Positions 1 through 9,075 of a DNA stretch of 64,000 nucleotides are shown here, piece by piece (the first letter of the stretch is position 1; each line of letters opens with the position of its first letter). The stretch comes from Pseudomonas graminis. GTDB taxonomy: Bacteria; Pseudomonadota; Gammaproteobacteria; Pseudomonadales; Pseudomonadaceae. The notes beneath the pieces were generated by a model that saw only the letters and a program-made list of their open reading frames with translations, was not told the DNA's origin and did no database searches. Location: contig NZ_MDEN01000069.1 of the NCBI RefSeq assembly GCF_001705435.1, positions 434,001 to 498,000 of the forward strand, in the 5' to 3' direction. The position numbers and the translations under genes were made by a program.

Positions 1-195
1 TTCAAGGCCGGCACATCGCGGGCAGAGGCATGCCAGTCCACGGACCTCTTCGGGCAGCGCTGCCAATATCGCCGGGTCGATCTCGGCGGTGAAACACCAG
101 CAGGCCTGGTCCACTGTGCGCGGATCAGCCAGGGTGCAGCGGTTACCGGCGCCGCAAACCGGACAGATGCTCGTGTCGATGATGTGAGTGTCCAT
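1..195 (-). CDS. Cysteine-rich CWC family protein (3' end outside window)
   Basis: The 65 N-terminal residues are visible, running off the left edge. Four CxxC/CxC-like motifs are present: CPVC near residue 11, a lone Cys at 20, CWC at 34-36, and CLCPRC near 57-62. This spacing, with the central CWC, matches the small Cys-rich CWC family of proteobacteria, presumed to bind zinc. The start is the ATG at 195, immediately followed by MDTHIID; no strong ribosome-binding site was seen. The function of the family is not established. It reads in the same direction as the toxin-like gene upstream of it. Confidence 0.8.
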   Translation of the reverse strand, partial: MDTHIIDTSICPVCGAGNRCTLADPRTVDQACWCFTAEIDPAILAALPEEVRGLACLCPRCAGLE

Positions 196-277
196 GTAGG
201 GCGCCGCCTTTGAATGCCGCCAATGCTAGCGCGCCGCCCTGTCTTGCGCCATGAGCATGTGATCTCGGCCGATGCGC

Positions 278-3200
278 CTACGGGGTAATCGGCGATGGGC
301 CCGGGGGGGCTACAAAAGAGGGGGAGCGCCCCAGCAATGATCCCACGGCAGGGCATCGGCAATGCACCAGCAGGATGTTGTCGTAATGAATCCCTTGCCG
401 ATGCAACGCCCCGAACAGGTCCTGGAGGGTCGGGTTGGTCATGCCGAACCGGTTGCGCACGGTCAGCACATCCATGGGCGTGGCAGGGAGCGGGCTGGGC
501 AACGGCGGCTGATGACTGTTGCGCACGATCTGGCTGATGTCCCGATAACTCTCATAGTGCTCGCTCTGAAATTTCGCCAGGGTGTAGTTCTTGATGCGCC
601 CCGGCAGCAAGGTGCCGGCCATCAGCGTGTCCCGGGCAAACATGTCATGAAACGGCCCGACGCCCGGGCCGGGCAGCGTCTGTGTACTGTTCAGCATTGC
701 GTAGGGCCGTACCGACTGGCTGGCAATCCGGTGCAGCATCGGGTCCACCAGTTCATGGCCGTGGGGCGCGAAGGTTCTGAGCTCCGTGCCGTTGGGGATT
801 GCTGTCGTGCGTGTCCAGGGCAGGTAGTAGCCATGGCTGCTGACGACCAGCGTGCGGGCCTGGCTCCGGTGCGAGGTCCACAACAGAAACTTGCGCCCCA
901 GCTTCCACACTTGAACCGCTGACGTACCGAATTCGGCGCTGCCCGCCACGCGCCATGTCTTCATCAGCGCAGTGCCGTTGAAAAACGGCTTGATCAGCGT
1001 TTTGCGTGCTTGGGTCGAGCGCCGCAGCCAGTCCCCGAAACGATGGGCAGGTGGGGCGGACTGGCCGCGCGTAAGCCCCTGTCGAAGCCCCCGCCCAAGC
1101 CCTCGGCTCAGGGCTCTAGTCGGCGCTGCCAGTTTGCGGAACGCCTGGAGCAGCCGTGGTGTGGCCGGCGCCATGTGCAACAGTCCCAGAGACAGAATGG
1201 CGAACATCACCTGGCGCCGTTCTTCCTGACGGTCGCCGGGGAGGTTGGCGGCCTGAATGCCGAGCGCGACACTTGCCGCGCTGGCTGTCAGCGCCGCAAC
1301 CGAGGCCGCCGGTAGCAAGAGCGCCACCGGTGCCAGCAGCAGTTGCAGGCGATTGAGGTGTTGAAGCCAGCTGCCGAGTGCCTGCTCTCGGTCGGTGACG
1401 ATGTTGTCCTCGGCGTCGTACTGGCTGTTAAGACGCAGGCCTTCACAGATGAAGCCCATGGGCGAGCCGGGCAGTTCCTGCTCGTCCCATTGATGTTGCC
1501 GGGCGGCATGGGTGTCCGGGCTGTACAGCGGCTCGGTCCAGGGACGCAGGACCGAAACCGGTTCGGCCGGCGCACGAACCCCGCCCCACAGCTCGAGGAT
1601 ATAACCAAGCCTGACGTGAAGACGGCGCGGCGCGGCATGTAGCTGAGCACTGTCTCGCGCCAGGCAGGGTCGGCGGCGGCGGCAGTCAGATGGTCGATGA
1701 GCGCCTGACGACCGCTGAAAGGCACGAAGGGCCTGGACTGACCGGCCTGATAAAGCACGCCGCCTTCCTGGCCTTGAGCCCTGATCATCAGCAAGCCGAC
1801 GCAAGGAGGGCAGTCGGCACCGAGTGGCAGGCCGTTGCCCACGTAAAAGCCCGCAGCGCTCCAGCGTATGGGTGCTGTCCCGAAAAGTGGCGTGTCCGGC
1901 AGATGCACCTGCTGAGCCTGCTCTACAGCATCGGTGACCCTGTGGAAGCTGTCCCTTGGAAGATCGCCGTTCTTCAGGGCCAGCAGCGCCTGGCCGATGA
2001 ACGTCGACCAGAGCGAACGCTCGACGTCGGCGCGTTGCTGCTGCCAGAACCGGTCGAGTTGGCGCTGCATGAGTCCGAGAAAATCGATGCCCTGAATGTA
2101 GGCCTCGACGCTGGTCGCGCTGATATTAAGCTCCGCTTCCGCCGACCACGTCCCTTTGCCGCGTGGGTCGGCATACACGACCCAGCGCCCGCCTTCGTCA
2201 TCGTACCCCTGAGGTTGAAGCGCCCTGAAACGGCTCAGCAGTGCCTGACTCAGCGTGATGGGCTTTTCATCTGGCGCAACGATGACGTTGGCCGCCGCGA
2301 TTCGCGGGTGGCCCCAAGGCGTCCTCGACGTCCCGGGCAGGTAGCGGATGAACACCCGCTGCGGGTCTGTGATCAAAGTGTGCGTTTGATTCAACGGGAC
2401 CGGTTTGAGCCGGGGAGACATCTGCCTGAGCCACTGACCCATGAGCCGGTTTGCAACCCCGAGGGGCGTCGGGATTCGCGCCAGCAATGGCTCATGGTGA
2501 TGCCAGTGATCGAGGGCGCTGACCAGGGCCAGCGCTGGCTCGATGGGCATGAGCGCCGCGTGGTCGTCGTCGATGAGAGCGTCGGGCGATTCAAACGTGT
2601 CGCCGCGGGTCAGTCGCGCAGCCCAAAAGCGTTGCTGGGCAACACGCAGTTGAGCGAACACGTCGTCCGAAGGATCCCCCAGCGTGAGGGCCGTGCGCGT
2701 GCCGTCCAGGGAAAGATTCAGCCGATGCCAGGCCGATGCGTTGATTGCCTCCAGCACCTTGTCCGCCTTCCAGGGCGCGTCATCGCTGATGTACTCATGG
2801 CAGTGGGGCGCGCTGCCCAGTACATGGACATAGCAATGCCCCGTGGTGTTGGATCGTACATGGAAGATACCGGGGATGATCTCGCCGTTCAGCGCCAACC
2901 CGCGCACGGTCGAGCGTGCCGGTGGCCTGATCGGCTGCAGGTCCTGAAGCTGTTGCGGGAAACGGCTGAGCCCCAGTGCATCGAGCGCCAGCAGATGGCC
3001 CTCGTTATCGATGCGCTTGCGCGAATGCAAGCGGGTCACGGCATCGAGAAACGCCAGCCTGGCGAGCATCGCCCATGTGTCGCCGTGCTGCTCCCAGAAC
3101 TGACGCTGCATCTGCTCATATTCCAGTGTCCATCGGGCTTCAATGAGCAGCTCGAAAAACACGGAGACGGTCAGCGAGGGCGTCGAGGCCGACAGCGGGC

Positions 3201-3699
3201 GATCAGCCTCGGCGCAGCGTTGAAGGGCGAGGAGTGCGAGCGGGTTCAGCGTCTCCCGGCCCAGCTCGCGTAGCGTCAGGCACAGCTCGAAACGCTCCCG
3301 GCCGTCGACCTCCACGGCTGGCTCCAGCGCAGTGTCAAAACTGACGTGCAGCTCATCGATGTCGATTGCCGTGGCGAATCGGGCCTGCAGCGTTTCCTCC
3401 AGCCTCTGGTCCAGATGGCGGACGATTGAGTGCGGAAACCCCAGATCGAGTTGCCAGGCCTTCAGCACCCAGAATGATCCGTATAACAATTCGGCGACCG
3501 GGCTGACGGCCTGGCGCATCAAACGTTTGTGGTTGAGCGCGTGAGGTTCAGCGGGCGCGACGGCGGCGGTCTCCAGGGATTCAACCGGACTCAAAGGTTC
3601 GACGAACGGCGAAACGCTGAAATCCCCGCCATGGGGCAGGGTGTCGTTGGAAATGAGATCAAGGCCGCTCGCGGAATGAGAGCTGCTGCGGTCGTTCAT
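278..3699 (-). pseudogene. DUF6543-type toxin-like protein with C-terminal Stv-like domain, frameshifted
   Basis: A very large protein of about 1140 residues is encoded in two overlapping frames. The first frame runs from the ATG at 3699 to about 1630 and ends in a meaningful SYMPRR segment. The homologous-looking continuation LHVRLGYILELWGG, then RPWTEPLYSPD, is in another frame down to the stop at 278. The break lies between about 1621 and 1640, in a GC-rich run of CGCGCC units. The N-terminal two thirds resemble the DUF6543 (dermonecrotic-toxin-associated) region of Pseudomonas proteins. After a hydrophobic segment near 1290-1340, the C-terminal part contains VVSSHGYYLP, FAPHGHEL and ILLVHCR, which look like the putative adhesin Stv domain; this is from memory and not searched. 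A GTG five codons upstream (3714) is an alternative start; neither has a clear Shine-Dalgarno. It could be a true pseudogene, a phase-variable gene or a sequencing error. Confidence 0.7.
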
Positions 3700-3802
3700 G
3701 AAAAATCGCGCCACGCGGAAAGGTGCCCACTATGGCGCGATGCCGGGTTGCAATGGCGGTAACTATGTATTGCGTATGCCACCGCGTTTTATGCCTGTAT
3801 GA

Positions 3803-3837
3803 AAACCGCAAACCGCAAGCCGCAAGCCGCAAGCCGC
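3803..3837. repeat. Tandem 7-bp repeat (AAACCGC/AAGCCGC x5)
   Basis: Five heptamers in a row, two AAACCGC then three AAGCCGC, lie just past the stop codon of the carboxylase gene. They sit between it and the toxin-like gene. It looks like a slippage-generated microsatellite, and no function is evident. Confidence 0.85.
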
Positions 3838-3848
3838 AACAGTGCCAG

Positions 3849-6800
3849 TCAGCCAACGTCCAGCACGACCACCCGTTGCCCGGCGCGGACCGCCGAGCCG
3901 GGTTGCACGCGGACGTCACTGACGACACCGGCATGGGGCGCCAGCAGCGGGATCTCCATCTTCATCGACTCCAGAATCACCAGGGTTTCGCCCGCTTCGA
4001 CGCGCTGACCGACGCTGACCTGCACCTGCCAGAGATTGCCGGCAATGTGGCTGTCGATACTGGTCTGCCCGTTTTGCAACGGGGCTTCTTCCGTGGATTC
4101 GGCCACCGCTTCGTCGCTTTCGAACGAGGCCTGGCCGTTGGCGATCCAGCGCTCGCGTTCGGCGTTGAACGCGCTTTGCTGCTGAGTGCGGAATGCCGCG
4201 ATGCTCTGCGCTTCATCGGACAGGAAGGTTTGGTACTCAGTCAGATTGAGCGTGCTGTGCTCGATCTGCAGCGGGTATCGGCCGAGGGGGAAATCGCGGC
4301 GGATGGTCAGCAGCTCGTCGGCGCTGACCGGATAAAAACGGATCTGATCGAAAAACCGCAGCAGCCACGGTTTGCCATCGAACGCCGCCACCGCGCGATA
4401 GCGGTTCCACATCTGCAACGTGCGGCCCACGAACTGATAACCGCCGGGGCCTTCCATGCCGTAGACGCACATGTACGCGCCGCCGATGCCGACGGAGTTC
4501 TCGGCGGTCCAGGTACGCGCCGGGTTGTATTTGGTGGTGACCAGCCGATGTCGGGGATCCAGCGGCGTGGCGACCGGCGCACCGAGGTAGACGTCGCCCA
4601 GCCCCATCACCAGGTAGCTGGCCTCGAAGACGGTGCGGTGCACTTCGTCGAGGTTTGGCAGGTCGTTGATGCGACGGATGAATTCCAGATTGCTCGGGCA
4701 CCACGGCGCGTCCTTGCGCACGGTGGTCATGTACTTCTCGATGGCCAACTGACAGGCCGGGTCGTCCCACGACAACGGCAGATGAACGATGCGTGACGGC
4801 ACTTCCAGATTCTTGCTGGCGCAGACCCCGTCCCACTCGCCGGCGACCACATCGAGCAGCGTCTTCAGCGGAAGTTGCTCGGGCTGGTAATGCACCTGTA
4901 GCGAACGAATGCCTGGCGTCAGGTCAATCACCCCGGTCAGCTGTTTGCTTTCCAGCGCCTGCATCAGCGCATGGCCCCGGAAGCGCAGCACCAGATCCAG
5001 CTCCGGCGCGCCGATCTCCAGCAACAGATGGGTGTCGCCGGAAAGTCGGGCGACCAGGCGGGTATCGTCCTTCCCGATGTCGAGCACAACCGGCGAGGTC
5101 AACGCTGCACTCTGTGGAAGTGCAGCAGGCGAGGTCAACGCTAAACCCTGTGGGAGCGAGCTTGCTCGCGAAGACTCTCGTCTAGTCGCTACATATTCAT
5201 CGGATGTTCCGACCTCTTCGCGAGCAAGCTCCTTCCCACACAGATCAGTGTTCAGTTTCAGCCAGCGGGCCGCGTCGACACTCACCGGATAAAACCGCAC
5301 CTTGTCCCCGGCCTTGAGCTGCCCCAACTGCCACAGATCCGCCTCGATGATCGTCACCGGGCAGACAAACCCGCCCAGACTCGGCCCATCTGGCCCAAGA
5401 ATCACCGGCATGTCCCCGGTGAAATCCACTGCGCCGATGGCATACGGATTGTCATGAATATTCGAAGGGTGCAGGCCCGCTTCGCCGCCGTCGGCACGCA
5501 CCCATTCCGGTTTCGGCCCGATCAGGCGCACGCCGGTACGGCTGGAGTTGAAATGCACTTCCCAATCGGTGGCGAAGAAGGTCTCGATGTAGCGCTCGGT
5601 GAAATATTCGGGAGCCGCGTGGGGGCCATAGATCACCCGGATATCTCGCACCTCCGGTAGCTCGGCGACTTGCGTCGGTTCAGGCCGTTCGCCTGCGCTG
5701 CGGTCAGACAACGGCGCGACATGCAGCACGTCCCCTGCACGCAACGCCCGCCCGCCATGCCCGCCAAACTGGCCCAGGGTGAACGTGCTCTTGCTGCCCA
5801 GATAATCCGGCACGTCCAGCCCGCCCCGCACGCACAGATAACTGCGGGCGCCGGCGCCAGCGATGGTGCCGAGGGCCAGCGTCGAGCCCGCCGAAACGAG
5901 CAACGATTGATTCATCGGCTGCGCGTCGCCATCCAGCGTCAGCGGAATGACCGCGCCCGTCACGGCGATGACCGCATCGGTATTGAAGCGCAGCGTCGGA
6001 CCGCTCATGGTGATTTCCAGCGCGGCGCACCCTTCAGCGTTACCCACCAGAGCATTGCCCAGACGCAACGATCGGCTGTCCATCGGACCCGACGGCGGCA
6101 CGCCCACTGCCCAGTAACCCAGGCGCCCCGGGTAATCCTGAACGCTGGTCTGGGTGCCGCCGCTCAGGACCTCGAACGTGTCGGCGCGATAGGTCAGCCC
6201 CTCAAGGCACCGCGTCCACGGCTGGCCGCTGGCGAAAGGCACGTCCGCGATGATCTGACGCAAGTAGTCGCGATTGGTCTCGATCCCGTACAGCCGCGTC
6301 TCGCCCAGGGCCTGGGCCAGGCCGTCGCTGGCGGACGCTCTGTCCGGCGCCCAGCTGATGACCTTGGCGATCATCGGATCGAAAAACGGCGGAATCTCGC
6401 AGCCGGCCTCGACCCACGTGTCGATGCGCAGGTGTTGGCCGTCGGCGGCAGGGAAGTGCACCGAGGTCAGCAAGCCCGGGCTGGGCTGGAAATCCCGGCC
6501 CGGATCTTCGGCGTACAAACGCGCCTGAATCGCATGGCCGACAGGCCGTAAACCCGCGCGCAATTCAACGAGCGGCGGCAGATCGCCGGCCGCGAGCTGA
6601 ATCATCCAGCTCACCAGGTCCACGCCCCAGACCTGCTCGGTCACGCCGTGCTCGACCTGCAATCGGGTGTTCACTTCCAGAAAATAAAAGCGCTGATCGT
6701 CGCTGTCGAAGACGAACTCCACGGTGCCGGCGCTGCGATAGTTCACCGCTTTCGCCAGCTTGATCGCCGCGGCGCACAGCTCATCGGCCATGCCGGCAGG

Positions 6801-7538
6801 GAGGTTCGGCGCAGGGGTTTCTTCGAGGACTTTCTGATTGCGACGCTGCACCGAGCAATCGCGCACGCCGAGGGCGATCACCTCGCCACAACCGTCGCCG
6901 AACACCTGCACTTCCAGATGGCGGGCACGCTGGATGTACTTCTCGATGAACACGCCGGCGTCGCTGAAGTTGTTCTGGCCCAGGCGCTTGACGGCCTCGA
7001 ACGACTCGCTCAATTCGGGAGCGCTGCGGCACACGCGCATGCCGATCCCGCCGCCGCCCGCCGTGCTTTTCAGCATGACCGGGTAGCCGATGGTTTCAGC
7101 AGCGCTCAATGCGGCGTCCACGCTGTCCAGCAGTTCGGTGCCTTCGAGCATCGGCACGCCGTGTTGTTTGGCCAGCGCGCGGGCGGTGTGCTTGAGGCCG
7201 AAGACCCGCAATTGCTCGGGTGTCGGGCCGACGAAGGCGATGCGGGCGTCTTCACAGGCCTGGGCAAAGGCCGCGTTTTCGGACAAAAAGCCGTAACCCG
7301 GATGAATCGCTTTGGCGCCGGTGGATTGAGCGATGGCCAGAATCTTGTCCACCGCCAGGTACGTGCCGGCGGCGCCACCTTCGCCCAGGCTGTGGGCTTC
7401 ATCGGCTTGCAGAATGTGCAGGCTGGCAGCGTCTGCTTCGGCGTACACCGCAACGCCGCCGACCTGCAGGTCGCGAAGGGTACGCAGGATGCGGCAGGCA
7501 ATGGCGCCGCGGTTGGCAATCAGCAGTTTGTCGAACAT
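3849..7538 (-). CDS. uca: Urea carboxylase family protein, probably guanidine carboxylase
   Basis: A 1229-residue biotin-dependent carboxylase that uses ATP and bicarbonate to carboxylate its substrate in the cytoplasm. Domains in order: biotin carboxylase (about 1-450, with the glycine-rich loop AGGGGIGM and the EVNTRLQVEH motif); a KipA/AHS2-like domain (about 465-765); a KipI/AHS1-like domain (about 815-1020); a C-terminal carboxyltransferase region containing YNPARTWTAEN; and a biotinyl domain with ESMKMEI, biotinylated Lys about 1193. The family was named for urea. Members behind a guanidine-I riboswitch with two DUF1989 partners were later shown to prefer guanidine, and that is the arrangement here. 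The protein is slightly longer than the usual 1200 residues because a REP pair and a 36-bp duplication are translated in the linker between the KipA- and KipI-like domains. It is the last gene of the operon; no allophanate hydrolase follows. Confidence 0.92.
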   Translation of the reverse strand: MFDKLLIANRGAIACRILRTLRDLQVGGVAVYAEADAASLHILQADEAHSLGEGGAAGTYLAVDKILAIAQSTGAKAIHPGYGFLSENAAFAQACEDARIAFVGPTPEQLRVFGLKHTARALAKQHGVPMLEGTELLDSVDAALSAAETIGYPVMLKSTAGGGGIGMRVCRSAPELSESFEAVKRLGQNNFSDAGVFIEKYIQRARHLEVQVFGDGCGEVIALGVRDCSVQRRNQKVLEETPAPNLPAGMADELCAAAIKLAKAVNYRSAGTVEFVFDSDDQRFYFLEVNTRLQVEHGVTEQVWGVDLVSWMIQLAAGDLPPLVELRAGLRPVGHAIQARLYAEDPGRDFQPSPGLLTSVHFPAADGQHLRIDTWVEAGCEIPPFFDPMIAKVISWAPDRASASDGLAQALGETRLYGIETNRDYLRQIIADVPFASGQPWTRCLEGLTYRADTFEVLSGGTQTSVQDYPGRLGYWAVGVPPSGPMDSRSLRLGNALVGNAEGCAALEITMSGPTLRFNTDAVIAVTGAVIPLTLDGDAQPMNQSLLVSAGSTLALGTIAGAGARSYLCVRGGLDVPDYLGSKSTFTLGQFGGHGGRALRAGDVLHVAPLSDRSAGERPEPTQVAELPEVRDIRVIYGPHAAPEYFTERYIETFFATDWEVHFNSSRTGVRLIGPKPEWVRADGGEAGLHPSNIHDNPYAIGAVDFTGDMPVILGPDGPSLGGFVCPVTIIEADLWQLGQLKAGDKVRFYPVSVDAARWLKLNTDLCGKELAREEVGTSDEYVATRRESSRASSLPQGLALTSPAALPQSAALTSPVVLDIGKDDTRLVARLSGDTHLLLEIGAPELDLVLRFRGHALMQALESKQLTGVIDLTPGIRSLQVHYQPEQLPLKTLLDVVAGEWDGVCASKNLEVPSRIVHLPLSWDDPACQLAIEKYMTTVRKDAPWCPSNLEFIRRINDLPNLDEVHRTVFEASYLVMGLGDVYLGAPVATPLDPRHRLVTTKYNPARTWTAENSVGIGGAYMCVYGMEGPGGYQFVGRTLQMWNRYRAVAAFDGKPWLLRFFDQIRFYPVSADELLTIRRDFPLGRYPLQIEHSTLNLTEYQTFLSDEAQSIAAFRTQQQSAFNAERERWIANGQASFESDEAVAESTEEAPLQNGQTSIDSHIAGNLWQVQVSVGQRVEAGETLVILESMKMEIPLLAPHAGVVSDVRVQPGSAVRAGQRVVVLDVG
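5092..5142. repeat. 36-bp in-frame duplication inside the carboxylase gene
   Basis: The 15-mer GGCGAGGTCAACGCT occurs at 5092-5106 and again at 5128-5142, exactly 36 bp (12 codons) apart. In the protein this gives the repeated ALTSP segments in the interdomain linker. It abuts the REP pair and probably arose with that insertion. Confidence 0.85.
5148..5243. repeat. REP pair (family A) inside the carboxylase coding region
   Basis: Two inverted REP palindromes face each other. The left copy reads TGTGGGAGCGAGCTTGC followed by TCGCGAAG; the right copy begins TTCGCGAGCAAGCTCC and ends CCCACACAG. They flank a spacer of about 45 bp. The whole unit is open in the carboxylase frame and encodes about residues 765-797 (CGKELAREE ... 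RESSRASS). REP pairs are normally intergenic in Pseudomonas, so a translated copy is unusual. The right copy has an extra CCTT-type irregularity that helps keep the frame. Confidence 0.9.
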
Positions 7539-7633
7539 GGCATAGACCCCGGGGATCGATAGCGATCAGTCCCTCACTGGGTAGCGGGCCGTCCCGCTGT
7601 GGTACGCGTTGCACGAAGGCCGTCCCTCGCGCC

Positions 7634-7669
7634 GAAGCCTTGAAGCCTTGAAGCCTTGAAGCCTCGAAC
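7634..7669. repeat. Tandem 9-bp repeat (GAAGCCTTG x4)
   Basis: Three exact GAAGCCTTG units and a fourth GAAGCCTCG lie in the 152-bp gap between the second DUF1989 gene and the carboxylase gene. No hairpin with a T-run is present. It looks like a slippage repeat and may vary between strains. Confidence 0.85.
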
Positions 7670-7690
7670 CCTTGAAATCGTGGTCAGCGA

Positions 7691-8326
7691 TCAGTCCCAG
7701 ACGAGCAGTTCCGCCGGGGTCGGGTTGTAGCCGTTGCACGGGTTGTTGAGCTGCGGGCAGTTGGAAATCAGCACGATCACGTCCATCTCGGCGCGCAGTT
7801 CGACGTACTTGCCGGCGCCGGAAATGCCGTCTTCGAAGGTCAGCCCGCCGTCCTCCGTGACCGGCACGTTCATGAAGAAGTTGATGTTCGGGCCGATGTC
7901 GCGCTTGCCCAGCCGACCGTCATGGATGCAGGCCCGCAGGTAGCTGTCGCGGCAGCTGTGCATGTGCTTTTTTTCCAGTGCGTAACGCACGGTATTGCTC
8001 TCCTGGGCGCAGGCGCCGCCGAGGGTGTCGTGGCGTCCGCAGGTGTCTTCGACGATGGTCAGCATCGGCTTGCCCAGGTTCGAATAAAGGACGCTGCCCT
8101 TGCTCAGGTAAACGTTGTTCTGCCGGCGCAGCGTCCGTTGCACGTCGTAGCGTTCGCGGGGGTTGGCGAGGCTGTAGAACAGCGTGTCGACCGCCTGATT
8201 GCCTTCGAGATCGAGCAGGCGCAGGGTTTGCCCGGCCTTGAGTTCGGTCAGTGATGGCTCGCCGGCCGGGATGTGGGTGATGGAAACGGGGGCGCTCGTG
8301 TGGTGATGAGAGTGTGCAGTGCTCAT
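7691..8326 (-). CDS. DUF1989 protein, carboxyguanidine deiminase subunit candidate (UAAP2-type)
   Basis: A 211-residue DUF1989 (urea carboxylase-associated) protein. Visible hallmarks are GNQAVDTLFY, EDTCGRHDTLGGAC, and the metal-site-like HSCRDSYLRA and GPNINFFMNVPV segments. In guanidine pathways two DUF1989 proteins form a heteromeric deiminase (CgdAB) that converts carboxyguanidine to allophanate. The start is the ATG at 8326, chosen because an AGGAGG ribosome-binding site sits 7 bases upstream. It ends 152 bp before the carboxylase start and begins 11 bp after the preceding DUF1989 gene, so all are likely cotranscribed. Its N-terminus is His-rich (HSHHHTS). Which of the two subunits it is cannot be told from sequence alone. 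Confidence 0.9.
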   Translation of the reverse strand: MSTAHSHHHTSAPVSITHIPAGEPSLTELKAGQTLRLLDLEGNQAVDTLFYSLANPRERYDVQRTLRRQNNVYLSKGSVLYSNLGKPMLTIVEDTCGRHDTLGGACAQESNTVRYALEKKHMHSCRDSYLRACIHDGRLGKRDIGPNINFFMNVPVTEDGGLTFEDGISGAGKYVELRAEMDVIVLISNCPQLNNPCNGYNPTPAELLVWD

Positions 8327-8337
8327 GGCAAGCCTCC

Positions 8338-9063
8338 TCAGGCGAACAGGCGATCGGTGTTGATGAAACCGCGCACGTTTTCTTCGCGGGACGTGCGGCA
8401 GTGTTCGGCGACGCTGGGGTCGGCCTTCATCCAGCTCAGCTGGACCGGCTGCGGTGCGTACTCGGGGTTGGGGTCCATCGGGTGTTGCAGGGCGGTCATG
8501 ACCACCAGCGTGTCCATCGGCGCGTACAACTCGATGCTGTCGCCCGCTCTGGAGTTGCCAGGAACGAAGGTCAGGGCGCCGTGAGCGTCGACGTTGACCC
8601 GGCTGAACAGGTTCAGCGTCATCAACAGGTCGGAAAGCCCCAGGCCCCACTTGCCCATTTCCACCAGCAGGTTGTCGGCGCCGTTGCGGAAGAAGCCGTT
8701 GCGCAGTTCCTGATAGCGGCCCTGGCCGTATTTCTCGCTGACCTCTTCGGCGCACAGCACGCCGCCGATGCTGTCACTCCAGCCGCAGGTGTCGGCGGTG
8801 ATCGCCGCCAGCACGCGGCCCATGTCCGAATAAAGGCAGTGGCCTGTGGTGAGCTTGGCGGTGTGTTGGCACTTGAGGCTGTCGGGCAGGTTCAGGCGCT
8901 CGGTTTTTTCATGGGCGTTGAACAGCGTCAGGCTGACGTTGGCGTTGCCGTTCAGGTCAGTCAGGCGTAGCAGTTCGCCTCGCTTGAGCACGAACGACAG
9001 GTGGCCGCCGCCGGGCAGCAGCTCTTCGGCGAAGACGGGAAACAGTGTGGTTGAGTCAGTCAT
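8338..9063 (-). CDS. DUF1989 protein, carboxyguanidine deiminase subunit candidate (UAAP1-type)
   Basis: A 241-residue DUF1989 protein, the partner of the gene just downstream. It carries the family pattern GNANVSLTLFN, TADTCGWSDSIGGVLC and NLFSRVNVD, followed by a C-terminal extension ending in NVRGFINTDRLFA that the shorter paralogue lacks. The ATG at 9063 is preferred over a TTG six bases upstream because AAGGA lies at normal distance from it. It starts 12 bp after the ATPase gene stop. The expected role is to act with the neighbouring DUF1989 protein as a deiminase on the carboxylase product, releasing ammonia. Confidence 0.9.
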   Translation of the reverse strand: MTDSTTLFPVFAEELLPGGGHLSFVLKRGELLRLTDLNGNANVSLTLFNAHEKTERLNLPDSLKCQHTAKLTTGHCLYSDMGRVLAAITADTCGWSDSIGGVLCAEEVSEKYGQGRYQELRNGFFRNGADNLLVEMGKWGLGLSDLLMTLNLFSRVNVDAHGALTFVPGNSRAGDSIELYAPMDTLVVMTALQHPMDPNPEYAPQPVQLSWMKADPSVAEHCRTSREENVRGFINTDRLFA

Positions 9064-9075
9064 GGGCAATGTCCT

